This document shows, in pieces, positions 7,927 through 16,485 of a stretch of DNA of 64,000 nt. The position numbers and the translations under genes are program-made. The notes under the pieces are model-generated. The model saw nothing but the letters and a program-made list of their open reading frames with translations, ran no database searches and was not told where the DNA came from. This stretch comes from an uncultured beta proteobacterium (lineage in GTDB: Bacteria > Pseudomonadota > Gammaproteobacteria > Burkholderiales > Burkholderiaceae_C), in contig CAIPGC010000106.1 of NCBI GenBank assembly GCA_903864505.1, positions 1 to 64,000 of the forward strand, in the 5' to 3' direction. The stretch's first letter is position 1. Each line of letters opens with the position of its first letter.

Positions 7927-9828
7927 CTATGGTGTGAGCGATGTTCTGAGCCGGTGTACGTCAAACTCGCTCACCGCCGGGGCCTGGTTGCCCCAACCGG
8001 TTCGGATGTAGGTCAATGCCGCCGCTATTTCCTTGTTGCCCAGTTGCAGCATGAACGGTGGCATGCCAAAGGGTCGCGGGTTGCTGGCGGTGGCCGGTGC
8101 AAAACCGCCATACAGGACGGTGAGAATCAAGTTGTTGGTGTTGGCCAGCACGACCGCGCGATTGCGGGCCAGCGCCGGATACGCCTTGGGCTGTCCCTGG
8201 CCCGATGTTCCGTGGCACCCGGCACAGTGCTTTTCATAGACTTGCTGGCCCGTCCCGACGCTGGGTTCCATGGCGGGCACCCTTCGGTCGGCCGTACTGT
8301 CCGGCACAATCGGCAGTGATTTCAGGTAGCGCGCCATGGACAGCGCGTCGGCGCTCGTCAAATACTGGGTGCCGTGCAGCACCACCTCCGCCATCGGGCC
8401 ACTGGCGACACCCTGAGAAGAAGTGCCGGTGGTCAGCAGCGCGGCGATGTCTTCCAGCTGCCAGTCGGCGACCGATGCCTGGGTCGGGTGGGTGAGCGAT
8501 GGTGCGTACCAGTGGTTGGCGGGCAGGGTTGTGCCCGATGCGCTGGCATCGCGCGAAATTGCGCCCAGCGCGTTACGTTTGGCGTGGCATTCGTAACAGT
8601 GGCCCAAACCCTGCACCAGATAGGCGCCGCGTTGCAGGTCCGCATCGGCGGGTGCTTGCGCAATTTCGACGATGGGTGCCCCCGGCGTAAAGAACAGGGC
8701 ACGCCACACGCCCAGCGCAGCCTGTGTGCTGTAGGGCCAGCGCAAGGTGTGGGCGGGCGGGGTCTGCGCGGAAGCAGGTACGGCGCGCAAAAAAGCAAAC
8801 AGCGCATCCGAGTCGTCGCGGGTGATCAGCGTGTAACTGGTGTAGGGAAAGGCCGGATAGAGCCAGCGCCCGTTTTTAGACTTTCCATGGTGCAGCGCGT
8901 TCCAGAAATCGTCGGCGCTCCACTGGCCGATGCCAAAGGCAGGGTCTGGCGTGATGTTGCTGGAAAACACCGTGCCGAAGGGCGTGTCAATGCCTCGCCC
9001 ACCCGCATACGCAGCGCCGCCACGGGCGGTGTGGCACAGGGCGCAGTTGCCAATGCGGGCCAGGTAGGTCCCGCGCGCGACTTGCGCCGGCGGGACCGAA
9101 GCAGTCGCCTCTGCGCGGGCATCGCTGCCGCACTCAATCGCGGCAACGCCGGGCGCCAATGCAGGTCTGCTGGTCGCCGCTCTGGCATGGGGCGGTGGTG
9201 CTTGCGAAGCCAGCCAACTGGTGATGGCACTGATGTCGGAGGCATCGAGTTTTTGCGCAATGCGAGCCATGCAGTCCGGTGTCCGGGCGTGACGCTGTCC
9301 GGTTTTCCAGCCACCCAACTGGGCGTTCAGATAGTCCCGCGGCAGGCCCATCAGTCCCGGGGTGCTGGGAAGAACGCCGGTCAGCGCCGTGCCGTGGCAC
9401 TGGCTGCAGGCGGGAATGCCCAGCGCTTCATCGCCCTGACTGGCCAATAGCTTTCCCCGCGCCAGCACGGCCGGAGTTGCCGAAGCTGCGATGGGGGGTG
9501 CATAGGGCAGATCGAGTTCTGAAAAGTATTGGGCAATGGCGCCAAGATAGGGCGTACTGAGTCGGTCCAGCAGGCCCGTCATCAGGGGGTAATGCCGGCT
9601 GCGACCCGCGCGAAAGCTTTCCAGTTGGTTGTACAAGTAGCCGGCCGGCTTGCCTGCCAGTCGGGGGTAGTAGCCGTCCGGCCCGGCGCGTCCCTGCTCG
9701 CCATGGCATGCCGTGCAGGCCAGCGTGCGTTCGGCCATACTGTCTTCAAAGGCGCGTGCGTGAGCCGCCTGGTACAAGGCAAGGACGCACGCCAGCGCAG
9801 GGAAAAAGCGTCTGCATAAGCCGTTCAT
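7927..9828 (-). CDS. Periplasmic pentaheme cytochrome c (c4-like plus alcohol-dehydrogenase-cytochrome-like fusion)
   Basis: A 633-residue exported cytochrome with a Sec signal (about residues 1-24) and five CXXCH haem sites: CTACH (38-42), CSQCH (141-145), CALCH (262-266), CYECH (411-415) and CAGCH (535-539). The first 210 residues resemble a dihaem cytochrome c4. Residues from about 250 onward resemble the trihaem cytochrome subunit of membrane-bound alcohol/aldehyde dehydrogenases (GKSKNGRWLYPAFPYTSYT, PFGTVFSSNITPD). No dehydrogenase gene adjoins it, so its electron donor is unknown. It converges on putA with a 17-bp gap. A role in periplasmic electron transfer is inferred. Confidence 0.9.
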   Translation of the reverse strand: MNGLCRRFFPALACVLALYQAAHARAFEDSMAERTLACTACHGEQGRAGPDGYYPRLAGKPAGYLYNQLESFRAGRSRHYPLMTGLLDRLSTPYLGAIAQYFSELDLPYAPPIAASATPAVLARGKLLASQGDEALGIPACSQCHGTALTGVLPSTPGLMGLPRDYLNAQLGGWKTGQRHARTPDCMARIAQKLDASDISAITSWLASQAPPPHARAATSRPALAPGVAAIECGSDARAEATASVPPAQVARGTYLARIGNCALCHTARGGAAYAGGRGIDTPFGTVFSSNITPDPAFGIGQWSADDFWNALHHGKSKNGRWLYPAFPYTSYTLITRDDSDALFAFLRAVPASAQTPPAHTLRWPYSTQAALGVWRALFFTPGAPIVEIAQAPADADLQRGAYLVQGLGHCYECHAKRNALGAISRDASASGTTLPANHWYAPSLTHPTQASVADWQLEDIAALLTTGTSSQGVASGPMAEVVLHGTQYLTSADALSMARYLKSLPIVPDSTADRRVPAMEPSVGTGQQVYEKHCAGCHGTSGQGQPKAYPALARNRAVVLANTNNLILTVLYGGFAPATASNPRPFGMPPFMLQLGNKEIAAALTYIRTGWGNQAPAVSEFDVHRLRTSLTP

Positions 9829-9883
9829 GACGCAAGCTTACTGCATGAAAAGTTTGTATTCAGTGCGCTGGTAGCATGCCCGT

Positions 9884-11446
9884 ATGCAAAGCTCAGATGG
9901 AACCGACCTCGAGGCGTTTGGCACCGCCATTGTGTTGTGCACGCTGAACGCAAAATTCATCCATGCGTCACTTGGTTTGCGTTACCTGCAGGCCAACATG
10001 GGCGCGTTGTCTGGCCAGACAACGTTGTGCGAATTCACCATTGCACGTGATCCGCAGGACATGGTCGATGCACTGTTGGCACTACAGCCGAAGATCATAG
10101 GCCTCGGCGTTTACATCTGGAACGTGGTGCAGACGACCGACCTGGTGCGCAGGCTCAAGGAGCGCCAGCCAGAAGTGATCGTGGTTCTCGGTGGACCGGA
10201 GGTCAGCCATGAAACTTCCGGGCAGGCCATCGTGATGCTGGCTGATTTTGTCATCACGGGTTGGGGCGATGTTAGTTTTCCGAAGTTGTGCCAATCCCTG
10301 TTGCAGGGACCACCACCGTTGACGAAGATCATCGCCGGCGAGCAACCTGCGCTGGATGCCATTGTGCTGCCGTACACGCACTACACCGAGGCCGACCTGG
10401 CGAACCGCCTGCTCTATGTCGAGGCTTCGCGTGGCTGTCCTTTTCACTGCGAGTTCTGCCTGAGTGCGATGGACGAGACGGCGTGGGCATTTGATCTGGA
10501 GAGACTTCTGGCTGCGCTGGATGCGCTGTACCAGCGGGGCGCACGCAACTTCAAGTTTGTGGACCGCACCTTCAATCTCAAGACCCGTAGCGCGGTGCGC
10601 ATTCTGCAGTTCTTCCTGGACCGCATGGCGCCAGGGCTGTTGGTGCACTTTGAGGTCATACCCGACCACTTGCCAGATGCGTTGAAAGAGCCGATTTCCC
10701 GCTTTCCGCCGGGTACGCTGCAGTTGGAGGTGGGGGTGCAGACATTCAACGCCGAAGTACAGCAGCGCATTGCGCGCAGACAGAACAATGCCCGAACCGA
10801 ATTCAACCTGCACTGGCTGTTGCAGCACAGTCAGGCCCATGTGCACGCCGATTTGATCTTTGGGCTGCCCGGTGAAACGCTGCAGAGCTTTGCATCAGGG
10901 TTTGATCGCCTGCAGGCGTTGGGCCCCCACGAGATTCAGCTTGGTCTGCTCAAGCGCTTGCGCGGCGCCCCCATTGCACGACACACTCAGGCGCATCGCA
11001 TGGTGTACGGTGCCGAACCGCCCTACACGGTGCAGCAGACCGGTGTGCTGGATGCGGCAACGGTGGCGCAATTTGTACGCCTGGCGCGTTACTGGGATTT
11101 GGTGGCGAATTCGGGGCGCTTTCCCCGGACCTTGCGCCTGCTGTTGCAAGGGCCGTCGGCCTTTGCCGCTCTTTGGGATTGGTCGGACTGGCTGTGGCGC
11201 CGTGGGGGCATCACCAGCGGGCTGACACCCGAGTACCTGGTGGATGCGTTGTGGAATTTTCTTAGGATCGACCGGGCACTGCCGGGGGAAGCTGTGCGCG
11301 ATGCGCTACTGTCCGACTATGTGGCCAGTGGCGCCCGCGCCAGCCCGGTGTGCCTGCGCGGTTACCTACCGGCACAGGGCGCCCCGGCAACCACAGGCCG
11401 ACCACCGCTGGCACGGCGCCAGCACCAGCACCAGCACAGAGGATGA
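9884..11446 (+). CDS. B12-binding domain radical SAM protein (DUF4080-type)
   Basis: A 520-residue iron-sulfur enzyme. The N-terminal part (about residues 15-150) is a cobalamin-binding-like Rossmann domain (LCTLNAKFIHASLGLRYL, IIGLGVYIWN, VVLGGPEVS). The radical SAM barrel carries the [4Fe-4S] motif C185-x3-C189-x2-C192 (CPFHCEFC), and later ELEVGVQTF-like (LQLEVGVQTF) and LIFGLPGET segments. The C-terminal region fits DUF4080. The last 20 residues are Gln/His-rich (RQHQHQHRG). Related proteins act in anaerobic or cofactor-linked chemistry, but the substrate is unknown. It stands alone, divergent from the cytochrome gene and convergent with dctP. Confidence 0.88.
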   Translation: MQSSDGTDLEAFGTAIVLCTLNAKFIHASLGLRYLQANMGALSGQTTLCEFTIARDPQDMVDALLALQPKIIGLGVYIWNVVQTTDLVRRLKERQPEVIVVLGGPEVSHETSGQAIVMLADFVITGWGDVSFPKLCQSLLQGPPPLTKIIAGEQPALDAIVLPYTHYTEADLANRLLYVEASRGCPFHCEFCLSAMDETAWAFDLERLLAALDALYQRGARNFKFVDRTFNLKTRSAVRILQFFLDRMAPGLLVHFEVIPDHLPDALKEPISRFPPGTLQLEVGVQTFNAEVQQRIARRQNNARTEFNLHWLLQHSQAHVHADLIFGLPGETLQSFASGFDRLQALGPHEIQLGLLKRLRGAPIARHTQAHRMVYGAEPPYTVQQTGVLDAATVAQFVRLARYWDLVANSGRFPRTLRLLLQGPSAFAALWDWSDWLWRRGGITSGLTPEYLVDALWNFLRIDRALPGEAVRDALLSDYVASGARASPVCLRGYLPAQGAPATTGRPPLARRQHQHQHRG

Positions 11447-11447
11447 T

Positions 11448-11480
11448 GCTCCCCCCCAGGAGCGGGGCAGGAGCACTTGG
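11448..11480. terminator. Possible bidirectional terminator between convergent genes
   Basis: GC-rich inverted sequence GCTCC...GGAGC with internal CCCCAGGAGCGGGGC lies in the 36-bp gap between the radical SAM gene and dctP. There is no strong T-run, so the call is weak. Confidence 0.3.
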
Positions 11481-11482
11481 AC

Positions 11483-12520
11483 TTACTTCTTGCGCGCAGC
11501 GATGTCGCGTTCGGCGGCCTTGACCAGATCGACGCCCACCGTGTTCTTCCACTTGTCGTACACCGGGCGAGTCACCTTGACAAAGGCTTCGCGCTCGACC
11601 GGGCTCAATTGGGTCACGGTGACCCCCATCGCCGCGATGTCCTTGAGCAGGGGCTTGTCGGCTTCCACCAGGCCCTTGCGGGCCAGGGTGATCTCCTGCT
11701 TGCCGGAGTCGATCGCAGCCTGTCTGACGATGGCTTGGTCCGCCGCCGTCCAGGAGTTCCAGATCTCCTTGTTGACCACGAATACCAGCGGGTCGGCCAT
11801 GTAGCCCCAGGTGGTGACGAACTTCTGGCCCACGTTCTGCATCTTCAGGATGGTGAACAGGAATAGGGGGTTTTCCTGCCCGTCCACTGCGCCACTGGAG
11901 AGCGCCGGCTGCGCGTCGGCCCAACTCATTTGCGTGGGGTTTGCCCCCATGGCAGTGAACATGTCCGAGAAGATGGGGGATCCCACCACGCGGATCTTCA
12001 TGCCCTTGAGATCTTCAGGTGACTTGATGGCGCGCTTGGAGTTGGTCACTTCGCGGTAGCCGTTTTCACCCCAGGCCAGCGGCACCACCCCCGATTTGTC
12101 CAGCGTCTGGAAGATCTTCTTGCCAACTTCGCCCTGGGTCAGCGCATCGATGGCCGCGTAGTCGGGCATCAGGAATGGCAGCGAGAACAGGTTGAGTTCC
12201 TTCACCTGGGGCGACCAGTTGATGGTGGACCCCACGGCCATGTCGATAACACCCTGGCGCAGCGCGGAGAACTCGCGCGTCTGGTCGCCCTGAATCAGCG
12301 ACACGCCTGGATAAAGCTTGATATTGATGCGACCCTGGGTGCGCTCCTTCACAAGATCAGACCAGACCTTGCCGGCTGTGCCCCACGGCGTGGGGGGCCC
12401 CAGCACCAGCGACATGCGGTACTCGGTCTTGTAGGCTTCGGCAGCCGTTGCAGCTACCGAGAGCGCACCCAATGCTGCCGCAGCAGCAACCAGACCCACC
12501 AGTGTTCTACGCAATTTCAT
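11483..12520 (-). CDS. dctP: TRAP transporter periplasmic solute-binding protein (DctP family)
   Basis: A 345-residue periplasmic receptor of a tripartite ATP-independent transporter for organic acids. ATG 12520 is chosen because AAGGAGA lies upstream and a clean signal peptide follows (MKLRRTLVGLVAAAAALG...ATAAEA). Family features are YRMSLVLGPPTPWG near the mature N-terminus, the FSALRQGVIDMAVGS region, LKGMKIRVVGSPIF with the conserved Arg that binds substrate carboxylates, and GAVDGQENP. It is the last gene of the operon with the two membrane subunits and the E1 dehydrogenase genes. Confidence 0.95.
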   Translation of the reverse strand: MKLRRTLVGLVAAAAALGALSVAATAAEAYKTEYRMSLVLGPPTPWGTAGKVWSDLVKERTQGRINIKLYPGVSLIQGDQTREFSALRQGVIDMAVGSTINWSPQVKELNLFSLPFLMPDYAAIDALTQGEVGKKIFQTLDKSGVVPLAWGENGYREVTNSKRAIKSPEDLKGMKIRVVGSPIFSDMFTAMGANPTQMSWADAQPALSSGAVDGQENPLFLFTILKMQNVGQKFVTTWGYMADPLVFVVNKEIWNSWTAADQAIVRQAAIDSGKQEITLARKGLVEADKPLLKDIAAMGVTVTQLSPVEREAFVKVTRPVYDKWKNTVGVDLVKAAERDIAARKK

Positions 12521-12561
12521 GTTGTATGTCTCCTTGTTGAAAATATAAAAAACTTGCCGGT

Positions 12562-13860
12562 TCAGTAGCCCAGATAGCGCGGCAGCCACAGTGCCAGTTC
12601 GGGCCAGATGATCACCGCCACCATCACCAAAAACATCGAGAAAAGCATCCAGCCAACCCAGCGCACCGTCTCTTCCATGCGCACATTGGCAATGCGGCAC
12701 GACACCATCAGGTTGACCGCCAGCGGTGGTGTGAATTGTCCGAGCGCGACCTTGAGCGTCAGGATCACACCAAACCACACCGGGTCCCAGTGGTAGAACT
12801 GGACGATGGGCCACAGCAGCGGCACGAAGATCAGGAAAATCGACACACCGTCGAGAAACATTCCCACCGTGATCAGCATCAGGATCAGCAGCGACAGCAC
12901 GCCGTACTCGCCCAGCCCGGAGTTGACGATGGCCCGTGTGACCGGGTCAATAACTCCCAGCGTCGACAGCGAGTAGGCAAAGATGCCTGCGAGCGAAACC
13001 ACCAGCAGGATGACCGCTGAGAGTTCACCCGACTCGCGCAGGATGGTGAACAGGTCGCGCACCTTGATCGTGCGGTGGACCGCCATGCCGACAAACAGAC
13101 CATAGAACACAGCCACCACCGCCGCTTCGGTCGGCGTAAACCAGCCCGCCCGCATGCCGCCCAGTATCAGCACCGGCGCAGCCAGGCCCCAGGTCGCTTC
13201 CTTGAAGCTTTGCCACAGCGCTGGGCGCGGCAGACTCGCTTCGAGTGCACCCATCTTGTGCTTGCGTGCCATCCAGACGGTGGGAACAATCAGCGCCAGA
13301 CCGGCCAGCACGCCGGGAATCATGCCCGCAGCAAACAGCGCAGGCACGGACGCGCCGGGCACCAGCACCGAATAGACGATGAAAGCCACCGAGGGCGGAA
13401 TGAGAATGTCGGTGGCTGCCGCCGCACCCACTACACTGGCCGAGAACGCCGCCGGGTAACCCGCGCGCGACATGGCGGCGATCATCACCGCGCCGACGGC
13501 AGCTGCATTGGCCGGGCCGGAGCCCGAAATACCACCCAAAAACATGGCCACCAGAATCGCCACCATGGGCAGCATGCCGGGGCCGCGTCCCACGATGGCC
13601 ACGGCGAAGTTGACCAGGCGTAGCGCCACGCCGGAGCGGTCGAAGATGGAGCCCACCAGCACAAACATGGGAATAGCCAGCAGCGGGTATTTGCCCAGCC
13701 CGGCGTAGAAGTTTTGCGGCACTGCCAGCAAGCCGAACCACATGGCGTCCGAATTGGCCAGGGCAATGCAGGCAGCGCCGGCCAGACCCAGCGCCGCGCC
13801 AATAGGCACCCCCAACAGCATCATGACCACGAAGGCCGTGAAGAGAAGGGTGGGAATCAT
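12562..13860 (-). CDS. dctM: TRAP transporter large permease subunit (DctM family)
   Basis: A 432-residue, roughly 12-helix ion-coupled permease. The start ATG 13860 (MIPTLLFTAFVVMMLLGVPIG) matches the standard DctM N-terminus; the longer frame upstream encodes no membrane segment. Hallmarks are GISGSGPANAAAVG, GYPAAFSASVVGAAAATDILIPPS and the C-terminal half QFTPPLAVNL. It lies 28 bp after dctQ and 41 bp before dctP, as is usual for TRAP operons. Confidence 0.96.
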   Translation of the reverse strand: MIPTLLFTAFVVMMLLGVPIGAALGLAGAACIALANSDAMWFGLLAVPQNFYAGLGKYPLLAIPMFVLVGSIFDRSGVALRLVNFAVAIVGRGPGMLPMVAILVAMFLGGISGSGPANAAAVGAVMIAAMSRAGYPAAFSASVVGAAAATDILIPPSVAFIVYSVLVPGASVPALFAAGMIPGVLAGLALIVPTVWMARKHKMGALEASLPRPALWQSFKEATWGLAAPVLILGGMRAGWFTPTEAAVVAVFYGLFVGMAVHRTIKVRDLFTILRESGELSAVILLVVSLAGIFAYSLSTLGVIDPVTRAIVNSGLGEYGVLSLLILMLITVGMFLDGVSIFLIFVPLLWPIVQFYHWDPVWFGVILTLKVALGQFTPPLAVNLMVSCRIANVRMEETVRWVGWMLFSMFLVMVAVIIWPELALWLPRYLGY

Positions 13861-13888
13861 GGCAGAGCCCCCACGTTCGGTGCGGCGC

Positions 13889-14443
13889 TCACTCCCGACG
13901 CCCCCGGCGGACGAACAGGCCCAGGGCGCGTCCTGCGATGGCGATCGACATGACCGGGAGCCAGATCGTGTACCACCACTGCGGCACACCAATGCCGGGC
14001 GAGGTTTCACCGAACCGGATATCGTCCCATACCATGCGCATGCTCAGCACAGCGATCAGGGTAAACAGCAGAAAAACCATGATGGCGCCAAAACGCGCCA
14101 GTGCGCGCTGACGCGCCAGCGAGCCGCTGTCGGCAAAGTATTCGATGCGGATCTGCCGGTTGCGCGCCACCGACGCTGAACCGGCCACCAGCGACAGCAC
14201 GATCATCAGGAACACCGAAAATTCCTCGGTCCAGGCAAACGACTGGTCGGTGAAGTAGCGCACCAGCACATTGGCAAAGGTAATGAGTGACAGCAGTCCC
14301 ATGACGATGACGGTGAGCCAGTCTTCAATTTTCAGCGGAATGACCGTCACCTCGTCCTGCGCGGACGGGTCGGGTACCTCGATCGGTAAATGGGAGGGTT
14401 CGTGCAAGTGGGGCATGAAAGATCGCAGGGTGGGGCGGGTCAC
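13889..14443 (-). CDS. dctQ: TRAP transporter small permease subunit (DctQ family)
   Basis: A 184-residue four-helix membrane subunit that pairs with DctM. Helices lie at about residues 42-60, 75-95, 117-137 and 157-177. The FTDQSFAWTEEFSVFLMIVLSL and RNRQIRIEYF segments are typical. The chosen GTG (14443) overlaps the stop codon of the E1 beta gene (GTGA), giving translational coupling; an internal ATG at 14416 is an alternative. Confidence 0.9.
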   Translation of the reverse strand: MTRPTLRSFMPHLHEPSHLPIEVPDPSAQDEVTVIPLKIEDWLTVIVMGLLSLITFANVLVRYFTDQSFAWTEEFSVFLMIVLSLVAGSASVARNRQIRIEYFADSGSLARQRALARFGAIMVFLLFTLIAVLSMRMVWDDIRFGETSPGIGVPQWWYTIWLPVMSIAIAGRALGLFVRRGRRE

Positions 14444-15390
14444 TTTAGCATGGCGCGTGCGGCCACGGCTACATCGTCGACCGAGATGTGCGACTGCGCT
14501 TCGAGCACCGGAGCATAGCCCACCGGGATGCGCGGGGCACCCAGCCGGCGCACCATGCAGCCGGTGGCTTCGGCGGCAGTGGCAGCAATCTCGGCACCAA
14601 AACCCGCCGCCTGCACGGCTTCATGCACCACCAGCAAGTGGCCAGTTTTGGCGCAGGAAGCAAGTACCGCATCGCGGTCCCAGGGCCAGATGGTTCGCAA
14701 ATCAATCAATTCGACTTCAACACCTTCTTGCGCCAGCATTTCGCTCGCCTGTGCGCAGGCATGCACCTGTTTGCTCCAACTCACCAGGGTCAAGTGCTGG
14801 CCGGTACGCAGTGTGGCGGCGCGTCCCAGTTTCACCGACTGCGCGGTGTCCACTTCGCCCTGCAAACCCCACAGCGTCTTGTGTTCCATGTACACCACCG
14901 GGTCGCCGCTCACCAATGCCGCACGCAGCAGGCTGTAGTTGTCCTGCGGGGTGGCCGGGCACACCACCACCACGCCAGGCAAATGGGCGAACCAGGTTTC
15001 CAGCGATTGCGTGTGCTGCGCGGCAGACGCGTCCCAGATGCCGATCGGCATCCGCATGACGAGCGGCACCCGACCCTGACCGCCAAACATGAAGCGGTTT
15101 TTGGCGGCCTGATTGACAATTTCGTCCATGCCACACAGGGCAAAGTCAACCACACGCATTTCGACCACCGGCCGTAACCCCGCCAGTGCCATGCCAACGC
15201 CCGCGCCCACAATTGCCGACTCACTGATAGGCGTGTCGATCACGCGCTCTGCACCAAACTCCTGTTGCAGCCCCTTGTATTGGCCGAAGATGCCTCCGCG
15301 TCCCACATCCTCGCCCAGCACCACCACATTGGCATCGGCAGCCATCTCGTGTTGCAAGGCCGACACCGCTGCCTGCGCATAGCTCATCAT
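14440..15390 (-). CDS. 2-oxoacid dehydrogenase E1 component, beta subunit
   Basis: A 316-residue transketolase-like beta subunit of a thiamine-dependent 2-oxoacid (pyruvate/acetoin/branched-chain type) dehydrogenase. Family cues are LGEDVGRGGIFG, the FGAERVIDTPISE region, EMRVVDFALCGMDEIVNQAAK and a C-terminal swivel domain with VELIDLRTIWPWD and LVVHEAVQAAGFGAEIAA. The start ATG (15390) overlaps the alpha-subunit stop. The E2 acyltransferase and E3 subunits are not in the operon and must come from elsewhere. The cotranscribed TRAP transporter suggests that the substrate, a 2-oxo acid or acetoin-like compound, is imported by the same operon. Confidence 0.93.
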   Translation of the reverse strand: MMSYAQAAVSALQHEMAADANVVVLGEDVGRGGIFGQYKGLQQEFGAERVIDTPISESAIVGAGVGMALAGLRPVVEMRVVDFALCGMDEIVNQAAKNRFMFGGQGRVPLVMRMPIGIWDASAAQHTQSLETWFAHLPGVVVVCPATPQDNYSLLRAALVSGDPVVYMEHKTLWGLQGEVDTAQSVKLGRAATLRTGQHLTLVSWSKQVHACAQASEMLAQEGVEVELIDLRTIWPWDRDAVLASCAKTGHLLVVHEAVQAAGFGAEIAATAAEATGCMVRRLGAPRIPVGYAPVLEAQSHISVDDVAVAARAMLK

Positions 15391-16403
15391 CGCCACTGGC
15401 CTTCTCCCACAGTCTGTATGTCGGTAAATGCGCTGCTGGAGTCGGGCCAAGGGGCGGCTTCAGCGAGCGCCACTGCAGTCAGCACTTCTTGCTGTGCCTC
15501 GCGCTCGATTGCGTCCAGGTGCGTTGCACTGCTGCCTGGCAGGGTAAGGTAGTGTGCACGCGCCCGCACAATGGGGTCGGTCTGGAGTGCCGCCTCCAAT
15601 TCCTGCGCATCACGATAAGCCGCCGTGTCGACCGACACATGGCCTTTGACGCGGTAGGTGATGGCATGCAGCAAACGCGGACCGCGATCACTTCGCACCT
15701 GCCCCACCAGTTTTTCTGCGCAGGCATGGACCGCCAGCACATCATTGCCGTCCACCTGTTCGGCTGCGATATCCAGGCTCAAGGCACGCGCCGAAGCACC
15801 GGCACCGGCGGTCATGGGGCCACTGGCGGTGGTGGCGCTCCAGCGGTTGTCTTCGCAGATAAATAGCACTGGCAACTGGTAGACACGGGCCCAGTTAAGT
15901 GCCTCCAGGAATGGGCCGCGGTTGATGGCGCCATCACCAAAAAAACAGGCCGTGATTGCATCGCGGCGTTGCAGCTTTTGGGCATGCGCCGCACCCACTG
16001 CAATCGGCAATCCGGCAGCCACAACACCATTTGCCCCCAGCATGCCGACCGAGAAATCGGCGATGTGCATGGAGCCTCCCTTGCCGCCATTGGTGCCGCT
16101 GGACTTGCCAAACAACTCGGCCATCATGCGTTGGATATCCGCACCCTTGGCCAGCGTGTGGCCGTGGCCGCGATGGGTGGAAGTCAGGTAGTCACTGCGT
16201 CGCAAATGAGCGCACACCCCGGCTGGCACGGCTTCCTGCCCGGTGGAAAGGTGCAGCGGCCCGCGTACCTTGGCACTGCCGTCAGCCGACTTGCCGTAGG
16301 CGCTGACTCCGCCCTGGCTGGAAACCTCCGCCGCATTCTCGAACGCGCGAATGCGAACCATGCAGCGGTACAGTGCTGCCAACGTGTCTGCTTCTGTGCT
16401 CAA
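15387..16403 (-). CDS. 2-oxoacid dehydrogenase E1 component, alpha subunit
   Basis: A 338-residue thiamine-diphosphate-binding alpha subunit that pairs with the beta subunit encoded just downstream. The TPP motif starts at GDG (about residues 156-158, GDGAINRGPFLEALNWA) and ends at N186. STHRGHGHTLAKG and GGKGGSMHIAD are typical of the PDHA/AcoA group. No ATG fits the family N-terminus. A TTG at 16403 with GGTGGAG just upstream does, so it is taken as the start; the much longer upstream ORF is discarded because it overlaps the divergent exporter gene. It is the first gene of a five-gene operon. Confidence 0.92.
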   Translation of the reverse strand: MSTEADTLAALYRCMVRIRAFENAAEVSSQGGVSAYGKSADGSAKVRGPLHLSTGQEAVPAGVCAHLRRSDYLTSTHRGHGHTLAKGADIQRMMAELFGKSSGTNGGKGGSMHIADFSVGMLGANGVVAAGLPIAVGAAHAQKLQRRDAITACFFGDGAINRGPFLEALNWARVYQLPVLFICEDNRWSATTASGPMTAGAGASARALSLDIAAEQVDGNDVLAVHACAEKLVGQVRSDRGPRLLHAITYRVKGHVSVDTAAYRDAQELEAALQTDPIVRARAHYLTLPGSSATHLDAIEREAQQEVLTAVALAEAAPWPDSSSAFTDIQTVGEGQWR

Positions 16404-16439
16404 TTTGTCTCCACCGCCATGAAACCACTGGGTCGTGAT

Positions 16440-16475
16440 TGTAGAAGGCGCTTCGGCGCCGAATTCGGCGCTACA
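16440..16475. promoter_or_regulatory. Palindrome in divergent promoter region (candidate operator)
   Basis: A perfect 16-bp palindrome GCGCCGAATTCGGCGC (16456-16471) lies within a wider TGTAG...CTACA dyad (16440-16475). It sits in the 82-bp gap between the divergent E1 alpha gene and the LysE-type exporter gene, ten bases before the exporter ATG. This fits an operator or an mRNA hairpin; no regulator gene is adjacent. Confidence 0.4.
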
Positions 16476-16485
16476 GTCAACCACT

